Shown here: in pieces, positions 54,430-64,000 of the stretch | How the letters are laid out: every line of letters begins with the position of its first letter | How positions within the stretch are numbered: the stretch's first letter is position 1 | Source: Zanthoxylum bungeanum | Lineage: Eukaryota > Streptophyta > Magnoliopsida > Sapindales > Rutaceae | Direction: 5' to 3' | NCBI GenBank assembly: GCA_019454045.1 | Contig: SKCR01001883.1 | Location: forward strand, 1 to 64,000 | Length of the DNA: 64,000 nucleotides | The notes under the pieces: model-generated | What the model saw: the letters and a program-made list of their open reading frames with translations, nothing else | What the model was told of the DNA's origin: nothing | The model's database searches: none | Made by a program: the position numbers and the translations under genes

Positions 54430-57400
54430 TAAAGGATAGCACCAGCTCATCTATCTAAGTGTAGCGTATCTCTACATCAAGAAGGGTTTTGCATACATAG
54501 TAGATTGGGAGTTGTGTCTCGTTGTCTTCTCATACTAGGACTGCGCTCACTGCATATTTAGATACGCACAAGTAAATATAGAGTCGCTCTTCGTTGACTA
54601 GCTTGGAGAGATAATGTGGAATGGTCAAATACTTCTTTAGTTTCTCTAGGGCTTCCTCGCAGGCTGGGGTCCATTCAAAGTATTTAGCTTTTCGTAGAGC
54701 AAAGAAAAATAAAAATAACATGTAGTTGACTTTGAAATAAATTTGTTTAGAGCGGCCATTCTACCCGCCAGTCACATGACATCCTTAGGGTATGTGGATA
54801 AGGGAATCTCGAGTATGGACTTGATCTAATCTGGGCTGGACTCTGTCTCTCATTGAGTCACCATGTACCCGGGGAATTTCTTAGACGACAACCCGAAAGC
54901 ACACTAGGTGTGGTTCAGTATCATTTTATATTTATTCATTATGTCGAATGTCTGACTCAAGTGCTCCAGGTGTTGCTCCACATTTAGTGACTTCAACAGT
55001 ATATCGTTGATGTACACCTCCACTGTTTTCCCTATATGTTGAGAAAATATCTTGTTGACAAGGCGTTAGTAGGTAACTCCTATATTTTTAGTCCCAAATG
55101 CATTACTTTGTAACAGTAGATTCCTTTGTTGGTGATGAATGACGTTTTCTCCACGTTAATCTAGGTGCAATAGGATCTGACCGTAGCCTGAATATGCATC
55201 CACATCAATTCATGCCCAGTTGTAGCATCGACCATAATATCAATATGGGGCAGATGGAATGAGTCTTTTGGGAAGTTTTGTTCAAGTTAGTGAAATCGAT
55301 GCAGAAGCGCAGCTTGCCATCCTTTTTTTTGAACTACCATAACGTTGGCGAGCCAGTCAGGATACATAATTTCCATGATCGCTATAGTTTCTAGAAGTTT
55401 TCAAACCTTCTAATTGATGACTTGGTTTCATTTTGAATTAAACTTTCTCATTTTTTTTGCCTCATTTGGGTAGTCTGGATCTACATGAAGCTCGTGAATT
55501 ATCAACTCGGGGTCGATCCCGGTCATATCTTGGTACGACCAAGTAAAACAGTCTTGTTGATCTTTGAGGAATCTAATCAATTCTAAAAGTAGATTAGGCT
55601 CAAATTGGGCCCCAATCTATACTTTGTGATCCGCTAGCTGGGGGTGGATCTAGACTTCTTCGAGTTCTTCTATTTTGGACTGGTCTACTCGGCTTGTTGA
55701 GGCCCTTGCTATAATTACTTACAGAGGCTGATTTTGGCCTTCAAGGTCATTTGATAGCAACTCTTTGAGGCCTACTAATCACTCTTTATCTCATTCACCC
55801 CATATTTGGTGGGGAATCTGATCACTTGATGGAAGGTTGAGGAGATTGTCTCTATGTTATGGATCCAAGGTCGCCCCATGATCATGTTGTATACTGAAGG
55901 GCAGTCCAACACCAAAAATATAGTTATCATATTCATTCATCCCACGTATACTGGGAGTATGACTTCTCCCATTGTGAATTTATATACTCCACTGAACCCA
56001 ATCAACACAATAGAAAGTCGGTTGATGGTACTTAACTCTATGTCCATGACGGCTAAAGTTTTCATAAATATGATGTTGGCTAAAAGTTCGGAATCAGCCG
56101 ATACTAATTTGATCATGAAGTTAGCCACCTATAGAGATATTGTAAGAGCGTCATGATGGGGGTTCATTAGGACTGAATTCTTCTCAACTGTAAACCCAAC
56201 TATCAAGAAGTGAAAGATTCTTCGAGCGACTTCGTTGACTAGGGAATTCCAGTTGACACTTCCCTTGTATGTCGCTTGGCGGCTGAGTAAGAAACAATAT
56301 TGATTTATGATCCTCTAGTGATCCTTATTGTCGATTGGAGATGGTGAAGGGGGTCCATCATCTCTCTCACCATCAATAATTTCAGTACCTCAAACCTCAA
56401 GGCTACGCAATCAGCGGTCTGATGCCCGTAGTCTTGGTGGAACTCGCACCACTTCGTAGTATCGTATTTGGATGATCCTTCTCTTGGTCGATCTGGCCAT
56501 TATACTGTGCATCCATCTTTTTTAGAATGGAGACCAAATCTCTGATGACACAATGAAGTTGTAGTCTATGAGTCTAGATCGGTTGGATGAATGATTGCAC
56601 TGAACTATGTAGGTTGAGGGTCTCCGCTCATATTCTTTGTTAATATAGTGATGCTTCATTGGATGTGGGTTCCTCAATTTGCTAACTGACGAGTCCCTAC
56701 TTCAGACTCCTTCGGTTGTTTGAAGGTGTTTGGAGCTCTCTCCTCACTGTGACTGCATGGGCCATCACGCTTTTTGTTCATTTCATCTTCCTCCAAATAG
56801 ATTTCAATTAGTGCTTGGGAAATCGTTTGGTCTATGGTGTAACACTTGAACTTTGTAAACTTCTTATATAGTCCACTGTCAGCGAGTAGAGTGTTGTGGA
56901 AGGCTTCAACCACCGTTGGTTGGTGGAGGTCCGATATGGAAGTCTTATCTCTATTGAAGAGTGTAACATAGCTTCGCAGGAATTCTCCCTTTCGCTAATA
57001 AATGGAGTTCAAGTCATCTATGGTCTTCTCAAACTTACAAGATCTTGCAAAATACTCCAAGATCTTATATGCTAGCTTCTAGTAGGATCCGATGGATCGG
57101 ATGATTGTATGGATCAGTAGACCCATCATATAGCCTTATATTTGGGCGTTGAACGTCTAAAGGAGTCTGCCAGAATGATAGACTCGTGAAAGGGTATGTC
57201 TGAGATTATTCTAGCCCAGCTCTTCTTGATTGGCATCCTTACATTGATAGGCTGCAGATGACCGCTTCTTTAAATTCTTCCATCTCTTTTTGTATACAAT
57301 AGATGATTTGTTGCGCAGGGTTTTCTAGATGCTGATTTTCGAGCGATTGATGCCCCTATGAGTGGTATGCTGGGTGCCGGTCATGGTTAATAGCATCATC

Positions 57401-57690
57401 AAAAGCCTCTAACAATTAGTTTGGAGCGTGAGGCCACTGGGCTAATTATGGGATCCCTGGTGCTGAGAAGTTGATGTTATCTACTGTAAATGCCTCTGGT
57501 GATTGGTGTTGGTACTCCGCATTGTGAGGTTTTTTTCTTCTATTGCTTGTAATCATTCTTATAAAGTAACCAATTGAGCAGACATGGTGTTTAGGGTGTT
57601 TTCGTTCCTGGAAGTCAATGATGGTTGTGAGTTTGATCGAAGACTTATAGAAAGCTTTATTTGCAATGAATCGTCGGGGCCCCACGGTGG
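54430..57690 (-). pseudogene. Gag, protease, reverse transcriptase and start of RNase H of element D
   Basis: Minus strand. Gag fragments at 56913-56674 (VVEAFHNTLLADSGLYKKF, then ISQALIEIYLEED). Protease at 56128-55937 (VSADSELLANIIFMKTLAVM, then LIGFSGVYKFTMGEVILPVY). Reverse transcriptase near 55020-54900 (KTVEVYINDILLKS, where the YVDD box reads YIND). Tether and RNase H at 54721-54440 (YFEWTPACEEALEKLKKYLT, then TQLPIYYVCKTLLDVEIRYT). Many stops and frameshifts occur. The reading stops at ELVLSF, where element C is inserted. Confidence 0.75.
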
Positions 57691-57695
57691 CCACC
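57674..57695 (-). other. Primer-binding site region of element D
   Basis: Minus strand GGTGGCCACCGTGGGGCCCC, five to seven bases inside the LTR. This GGTGGC.ACCGTGGGGCC leader is common in plant Tat-type Gypsy elements. The primer tRNA was not identified. Confidence 0.6.
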
Positions 57696-57700
57696 TAATT

Positions 57701-58018
57701 ATAGATGATGAATTTCACTTTTAGTCCACAATCAAAAATTTGTAGGATGGGGGCACCAAATATCTTGCAAAACAAAGGCAGAATATGAGCGGATTAACTA
57801 CCCAGTAGTGTGGTGGATTCGGTAGGCACTCTGATGCTTAAGTCAGTAAGGGTGATAAGCGGAAAAGAAGAAGAACAAGAAAAATGATTACCTCGATCTC
57901 CGTAGTTTATTTCTGCGAGGGCGGTAGGCTAGTGTTTAGGGAGTTATGTACTTTGAAAGCCAAAGCTTGAATGCCTCAATCCCCCTGAACCCTATTCTCT
58001 TTTATAGGTTGCGAAAGT
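57701..58018 (-). repeat. 5' LTR of element D, left part
   Basis: Matches 8845-9170 of the 3' LTR and contains the minus-strand TATA box (CCTATAAAAGAG, 57997-58008). It is interrupted at AAAGT (58014-58018) by solo LTR E. Confidence 0.8.
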
Positions 58019-60454
58019 TGTTAGGGTTGGTGCTCGGAGCGCCAATCCTGATCGTATTTATGTTTGATTCATGAATACGAACAATTCTTTTTCTATAATA
58101 TTACATATTAATGGTTGCACTTCTTGTTTTTATATACATATTCGATCTAATTACGATTAGATTGTCACTAAATCAGATTTAGTGATATGTATATATTAGA
58201 CAAAGCCCCAAGTATTTACAACATAGTGCGTAGTTATAACGTAATTTGTAATTGACATTAGGAAATGTCACTATAAGTTGTATATTCTCAAATAAAGTTC
58301 ATGGTCAAGATTTACTAACACAGGTCGGTTAGTAAAATCCGCTGAGACCAGTACATGTCGTATATCGGGACTTGGTCCAATGGTTTACCTAATGAACCAT
58401 GAGTCTCGGGAGACTCGTATAGACGTGTAGGAATTTATTTGATAAAACCTATACGACTCACTCGAATATTTCCTAATAGATGATACAACAACGTCAATAG
58501 GAATCTTCTCGAGTCGAGTAGCATAGTGGTCCTTGGACTTGAGATACCACTGTGGATATATGAGACATCCTCCACACTTTGATGGCAGTCACTTCACCGA
58601 TCTATATAGATCAGACTTCCGTCTGTTTGTTGGATGTGGACCCATGCTCATGATATCTTGTGAATATCAGATAGAATCCGTTAGTCATGTATACAGGGCA
58701 TAGGTATCATGTACGTATTTACGATCTAGTAAATCCATGACTGTCGTATACTTCGGAAGCGAGTTCTAAGTGTTATTTAGAGATCATAAATTTGTAAGTC
58801 GACTATATTATACCTTAGGGATTTGACGTACCTATATATATCCCCGATATAATATTGATAGCCTGTGACGGGGGGATTATACGTATGCAATGACCTCGAC
58901 TTGCATAGTTTAGCGAGAATATATTTGGTCGTCATAATTTATGAGTGGGTGAATTTATGGACACGAAATTTGATTCTGTGACGGATAAACCTAAACTTAG
59001 AGAGTCCCACAATATGAAGTGTACTAGTTGAGTACTTGGACAACGCGTTATGAATAATACAGATTATTCATAATACTTTGTCAGATAAAATAAATTAATT
59101 CGAATCGTTTAACGGTTAAACGAAAGATACATGCATAGGGACTTTTCGGTCATTTCCTAATTAATGTGTATTTGTATTTAATATATGATTTTATAAAATA
59201 CACATTAATTAATTGTCAAATAAGATATTTGACATATATCAGAAATATATGTATTTTGATTATTTAAAGTAAATATAACACATATAATTAGATATTTGTA
59301 TTTAAATAATTATTTAATTGTTAAATAATTAAAGTAATTGAAATACAAATAGCTAAAGTGATATTTATGATTGAAAATGATTAAAGTGTAAAAGTTTGAC
59401 TTATTTATATTTATGGAAAAAAGGTTATCAAATTGGATTTGGCTTCTTTAATTTGATTAAATGATTTTTTTTCTTAACCATTTTGTTCTCCAAGCTCACG
59501 CCCATTAGCATATATAAAAGGAAAATATTTTTCCTTTGCTTAAAAAAATGTTAACCTAGCCTTGAAATGTCATAAAAAGCTCTCCAATAATTTTAGAGAA
59601 GAAAATTCCTACAAGAACAAAAGTTAAATGAGCTTAAGTAAGATTAAGGTAATCTTTTGTTTTCTTTAGCTTAGAAAATTATTTTTGTTGTTCTTGCTTG
59701 AATTTTATGTTGTACAGATTCTTTATACTCTAAAATTTGGGACTTTTTGATTTGGTTGATGGTTTTAGTGTAATATTAGTTCAATTTTATCATATGATGA
59801 CTTTTTGTCATTCTAGAGTTTTATGACCACTCTTGTAATACCTAGAATTGTTCTTGAGTTCTTCATTGGTGGTGGCTTTGATTGGTGTAAATATTAATAT
59901 GATTAATATTGAGAAAATTGGATTTAAAGCATGAAAAATGATGATTTTTGCATCCAGATCATATCTACAAAATTCTGGAAAATTTTTAATGAATAATATA
60001 TTATTTAAATGTATTGGATGTGTATTGGACATTGGAATAATTTCCGAAAATTGTTTCGGATTGAAAATATGCGAAAACAGCGAAAAACGACATTACCGGG
60101 TGAGTTTTCGGGCTTACCGAATAACGACTGCCCAAACAGTTAATTTGTCACTGTTCTGGCAGCCCATGAACTGCCCAAGTACTATTGGGGCTGACTTGGG
60201 CAATCCTCGTGTGTATTGGTTGCTCGGTTCGGTCAAAAATGTGTTTTATGCTATTTTGTGGAAAAATATTTTCGTAAATATTTCACGATGTTTTCTAAAT
60301 TATTTATATAATTATTTGATATCGAATATAATATGTTTAGGTGAAATATGAATGAATTATTCATATTGGATATTGAATTATTTATTTGGTAAGTTTAAAA
60401 TTTTAAACTACGATTTCGCCCGAACCGCGCCTTCCACTACGCCTGACCCCAACA
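58019..60454 (+). mobile_element. Solo LTR E (Copia), 2436 bp
   Basis: TGTTAGGGTTGGTGCTCGG...CGCCTGACCCCAACA, flanked by AAAGT (58014-58018 and 60455-60459). Its start resembles the element C LTR start (TGTTGGAGTTGGTGCTTGAA...GCCAATCCTAATTG), and the internal CTCGAGTCGAGTAGCATA block is shared, so it is a related Copia family in the opposite orientation. No coding domain, primer site or second LTR was seen inside. The plus-strand frame at 59938-60351 has no recognisable domain. Confidence 0.88.
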
Positions 60455-60459
60455 AAAGT

Positions 60460-61426
60460 TGCCTAGTAGTCGAATTAGGATTCCTTTGAATATCCAATCC
60501 TATTAAGAGAGGGTAGTTGAGTTGGGATAGAGTTAGGTGTAATCCTAGTTATATTTGGACTTTGATTACAATATTTATTGGTGGTTTGTCTTGATCAAAA
60601 TACTTAGTTTTCTTGTTTGAAAGTGAAATGGTTGTGTGTAGATTGACAGACAATGTCTTTTGGGACATTGGATATTATGGGACTGTCAGTTGGGAAATTA
60701 ATCAACTATTATAGCCCGCATCTATTGGAGATCATCTGGTTGTACGGACCTCTTACCCTTGTAGGTGTATGGGCTTATGGGCCATGTATTTGAGTCATAT
60801 GTGTAGGCTCAGGGCTATAGATAATTGACTATTTATAGTCATACAATGAGCAGTCTAATTCCAATAGGAGTCAACAGGTAGTACTTCAGTAGATTAGAAT
60901 CATAATAAGCTTATGAGTAGGCCTAATTGGTAGGCTCACAAAAACCAAACTGTCGATAGCCTTGTGTTTGAGCATATTTTACCAAAGAGACCTGTAGCTA
61001 GCTGACTGTTGATAATCATGCGATGAGCACTCTAATTCAATATAGGATTCAGCTGGAAGTACTTCAGTAGATTGGAATTGGAATGAGCTTAGAAGTAGGC
61101 CCAATTAGTATGCTAATGAAAGTCTGGCTATTGATAGCCTTTCATTTGAGCGTATTTTACCCAATAAACTAGGTGTCGACTGGAAGTAAATGTAACTGGA
61201 ATGTAAATTTTGTCTGGACTCCACAAGTCGCTTGCGGCTCTAGTGTGGACTAGAACCTATGTTGTTAGGCGTTGGTAGAAGCTCATGGTGTCATTTGGGC
61301 TAGATGAACTCCATCAGACATAATCTGGAGAAAATGGGATTGCTGGAAGCCCATGTGTTGTTTGGGTCCAAATGTTGACTGAACTACAATGATGTTTGGG
61401 TCTTTAGCCTAAATTTAACCCATACA
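60460..61426 (-). repeat. 5' LTR of element D, right part
   Basis: Continues at TGCCTAGTAGTCGAATTAGG and ends AACCCATACA, matching 9174-9823. An internal part (about 60840-61110) shows a near-duplicate (GACTATTTATAGTCATACAATG and GACTGTTGATAATCATGCGATG) that the 3' LTR has once, so this copy has a local duplication of about 190-200 bases. Confidence 0.8.
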
Positions 61427-61431
61427 ACATT

Positions 61432-61571
61432 AATTTGTAAATGTTTAGATAATCAATTTATATTTATTTATCGGTCTTTCCATATATGTTTATCTTGATT
61501 ATCTTCAAACTTCCTCAAGCTGAGAGAATTTTTTTAACTTAAAGCTTGTCTTAGGATGTAATTCCTAGCTT
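61432..61571. other. Unassigned flank between elements D and K
   Basis: AT-rich and without recognised features. It should be the pre-insertion neighbour of 8753-8837, since D lies between the two ACATT copies. Confidence 0.5.
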
Positions 61572-61576
61572 CTCTT

Positions 61577-62125
61577 TGTACGGGCCAAAATTGGGCCAGG
61601 GGTAAAATCGACTTTTACCACAAAGCCAGCTGCAAGACCGGGGCCAAGAAGAAGATCCATGGGCCGCCTCACGAGCCCAAATTCATTACAGACGGATAAA
61701 CGGACACCAGTTACAAAGATCAGGAGCGGATCCGAATTCATTACCATCATCATGAAGTCGACGGTTATGGGATCTAAAGGACCTAAATGAATACATCATT
61801 GAAGAAGTCTCCAACGGGCAGAAGATGGATCCTATAAAAGAGTAAGGCAAAGAAAAAGAAGGGATCCAGGCACAACTCCTATCATCAGATAAAATCCAAT
61901 AGTCCGCCCTCACGGTAATTGATCAGTGGTTTAGGTATCCTAAAACCTGAATCCTTTCGACTTAGATTCATTCATACTTTGGCTAACTTGAGCGTCGGAG
62001 TGCCTACGGTTTCCATCACACCGGTGGGCAGTAACCACCTCTTTTGTTCTATTTTATTTTGCAGGTTCGCTTGTGCCCCTCTACTCATTCTCAATTGTGG
62101 ACCTCGACCGAAATCAGGATCTACA
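61577..62125 (+). mobile_element. Solo LTR K (Gypsy), 549 bp
   Basis: TGTACGGGCCAAAATTGGG...GAAATCAGGATCTACA, flanked by a perfect CTCTT duplication (61572-61576 and 62126-62130). A TATA box (TATAAAAG) is at 61833-61840. The block CTTGAGCGTCGGAGTGCCTA is shared with the D LTR (minus strand, near 8970-8985) and is typical of Tat-type Gypsy LTRs. No internal region is present. Confidence 0.9.
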
Positions 62126-62230
62126 CTCTTATGTTCTTCTCTTTATTTTTTCTTGATATTTTTTTGTCAATTAGGATCATCTTATTAATTTTCTTCAATA
62201 TATTGTTATCTAATGACATCTGACATTTAT

Positions 62231-63018
62231 TGTTAACCAATGTTTTTTGTCGAATGGCAAAATAGAGAATTCACCCTATGAATAAACCTCCCTCGAACTG
62301 TGAATTTGTTTAGTTAGTAGGGAATTGCACAAACTTAGCAACCAGACAGGATAATCATAGAGTTTACGTGGCTCGGCGGATAATGGCTCCTACCTATGTC
62401 CACGGGAGAAATGGTGATATTTTAGTATTACTCAGGATCAAGAGCGATCCGAGTTACAAATAGGGGAGTAAAGCATAATGATAAAACACATCAGGTCTTA
62501 GCATACCCGGTACAACTCTCTCAAGTGGTTGGTTAACTGAACAACTTTCTCTCTTTATCTCAAGCTCTTAATCTCTTGACCTTTTTCAAGTTGTGTGATG
62601 TGGAAATTACTAACCCTTGAATTGGTGTATTCAACCCCTTTATACAGGCTTCAAAAAGATACTATTCCATCAACCATGATGCCAGCCAATGTCACAAAGT
62701 CATCATTTTAGTTGCAGCCATCTCCAATTGCCCACAATCCATCCAATCAAACTAGCTCATTTTCTGTTACTGGACTGGCCTATGGAGATGGAGGCTTATA
62801 GCAACTCTTCTTGCCACTATTCTGCCAATGCATCGGCATATGGTGGCTGGCAGGGTCTACGATCACTATGGACCACTACTTTCCTTCTGTCATCATTAGT
62901 CTTTGATGCACACCTTCCCAGTAGGGCATACGTCATACGACTTCAATATTGGTCGTCCTGTGATCCCATATTCATTCCTCAGGTCGGCACACCAAGGTAG
63001 ATGATACTGGTCAAATGT
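62231..63018 (-). repeat. Gypsy LTR L (solo or truncated), related to LTRs of F and G
   Basis: On the minus strand the segment ends CATTGGTTAACA (plus-strand TGTTAACCAATG at 62231). It contains TCCCGTGGACATAGGTAGG, GCCGAGCCACGTAAACTC and CTAACTAAACAAATTCAC, the same blocks found near the ends of the F and G LTRs, and a TATA box (TGTATAAAGG, 62638-62647). The start on the minus strand is uncertain; TTTAT before 62231 and TTTAG at 63019 differ by one base and may be the target duplication. Confidence 0.65.
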
Positions 63019-63065
63019 CCATTTAGCTCTTTCAAACAGGTCAGATTCACAGACAATGACCTCCT

Positions 63066-64000
63066 TGTTGGTTTCTAATTAGGTCCCAAGATCATGAAAT
63101 CAAGCAATGAAACAAGTGAATACACATCAAAGGAGGTACGAAATATACTCACATTGACCGGATCTTGCGACGCGAAGAAGACAACTCCTCCAAGAAACTC
63201 GGCAGTGGCTCTTCTAGCTCGTGGACTGCTCGGTTTGGGCTGTGAAACTCCTTCAAGAATTCGGCCATTGATGACTCCATGGAAGCTCCAAGCTTCAAGC
63301 TTCAAAAACGGATTCCAAGCTCACAAGAACACTGCCCTAACACCTTAGGATGACTCATAGTGTGTGCTAGCACTTTGTTTTTGCCACAAAAACGTCTCAC
63401 TTGCTTCTCTTTTGCGTTCGGCAGAACCAGAAATAGAGAAGAAGAAACAGCTCAAAGCCGAGTGAGAGAAGAGAGGGAAAAGAGAAAACCGTGTGGAGTG
63501 AAGTGGAGAGAGAGAAAAGAAAAAGAAAAATGTTTTATATTTATTTGATTTTCCAAAAATCAAATACAAAAACCTATTTCCATTTTCCAAAAAGTAAAAA
63601 GCAAAAGCAATTAATGTTTTTCAATCAACTCATATCAATCACTCAATCAATCAATCAAATTGTCACATCACTCAAAGTGACATGTGATTTGACGCTTAAT
63701 GTGACTAGCGATATGACGCTTGATTTGACTTGCGTGCTGCATACGAATTTGAAATGCGAATGCGCTCACAAATAATCCCGGGCTCTGGTTTGCTAATTCT
63801 GAATTAACGAATTTTCCGTCGCGACGCAATTAAACGATTACGCCTAGCGAAATCACTATTCACATCGCTAACGAATTAATTCTAAATTAATTCGTTCGCC
63901 CGAATTAAAATCTAATTTTAATTCCGCGTCGAAATCCAATTTCGCATAATATATCGAATATATTATTTTATCGATTAATTCCAAATTAATCGTTCTCTCT
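63066..64000 (-). repeat. Copia LTR M, partial, runs off the window
   Basis: Plus-strand TGTTGGTTTCTAATTAGGTC, then blocks shared with the element B LTR: CGAAATCACTATTCACATCG, TTTTATCGATTAATTCC and AATATATCGAATATATTA. It is the same LTR family as A and B but more divergent, in the orientation of B. The open frames here contain no domain. Confidence 0.88.

Larger units (their letters stand above)
8843..61426 (-). mobile_element. Gypsy element D, Tat type, host of the nested cluster
   Basis: On the minus strand the order is: 5' LTR (61426 to 57701, itself split by solo LTR E), primer site, gag, protease, reverse transcriptase, start of RNase H (to 54430), a 40-kb insertion (element C and its contents), RNase H remainder and integrase (14070 to about 12010), an extra ORF on the opposite strand (10164-11890), and the 3' LTR (9823 to 8843). 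The word ACATT (8838-8842 and 61427-61431) flanks it; the next bases AAT also match. All coding parts are full of stops and frameshifts. The antisense ORF between pol and the 3' LTR is a hallmark of part of the Tat lineage. Confidence 0.82.

Noticed and set aside
58019..60454. E as a full element with internal genes
   Set aside because: No gag or pol motif, no primer site after an internal LTR end and only one LTR; solo LTR fits the AAAGT duplication.
62689..63000. 103-residue plus-strand frame
   Set aside because: Lies antisense within the Gypsy LTR L upstream region; no domain.

Overview
The window is plant nuclear DNA, almost certainly a flowering plant and probably heterochromatin. It is AT-rich and built almost entirely of LTR retrotransposons of the Gypsy and Copia groups, most of them nested. 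No tRNA, rRNA, CRISPR array or ordinary intron-bearing host gene was recognised. Domain calls come from reading translated segments and motifs by eye; no database was searched.

Layout. (1) 1-3215: 3' end of a plus-strand Gypsy element G, with a 43-bp and an 82-83-bp tandem array just upstream of its polypurine tract and 3' LTR. (2) 3216-4596: AT-rich sequence with no recognised gene. (3) 4597-8752: plus-strand, internally deleted Gypsy element F (LTR, primer site, broken gag, LTR), with a 589-bp hAT-type miniature element in its second LTR. (4) 8843-61426: minus-strand Gypsy element D of Tat type, with a degenerate antisense extra ORF. D is split by a nest of younger elements. Copia C (14071-54428) sits in the RNase H region of D. 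Copia A (21926-52697, TSD AAGAG) sits in the 5' LTR of C. Copia B (25747-50366, TSD CCTAG) sits in the leader of A. B holds a solo LTR H (28729-30839, TSD ATACA) in its reverse transcriptase gene and an Athila-type Gypsy element J (37352-49775, TSD ACATC) in its 5' LTR. A Copia-type solo LTR E (58019-60454, TSD AAAGT) splits the 5' LTR of D. (5) 61427-64000: solo LTR K (61577-62125, TSD CTCTT), a minus-strand Gypsy LTR L, and the start of another Copia LTR M that runs off the window. LTR-LTR similarity sampled by eye rises from about 93% (C) to 94% (A), 96% (B) and 97% (J), in agreement with the nesting order.

The notable part is element J. Its gag-pol is broken by stops and frameshifts. Between integrase and the 3' LTR, however, it carries two intact sense-strand ORFs. 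One (40738-41325) is an intronless 195-residue LOG-type cytokinin-activating phosphoribohydrolase with its signature motifs. The other (41575-42156) is a 193-residue basic, cysteine-rich protein whose motif layout resembles the small nucleic-acid-binding proteins of carlavirus type. The LTR promoter of J carries a regular array of eight G-box (CACGTG-type) sites with interspersed CCAAT boxes directly upstream of a TATA box. Together this suggests a retrotransposon with a hormone and nucleic-acid-binding accessory cassette in the place where related elements carry an env-like gene.
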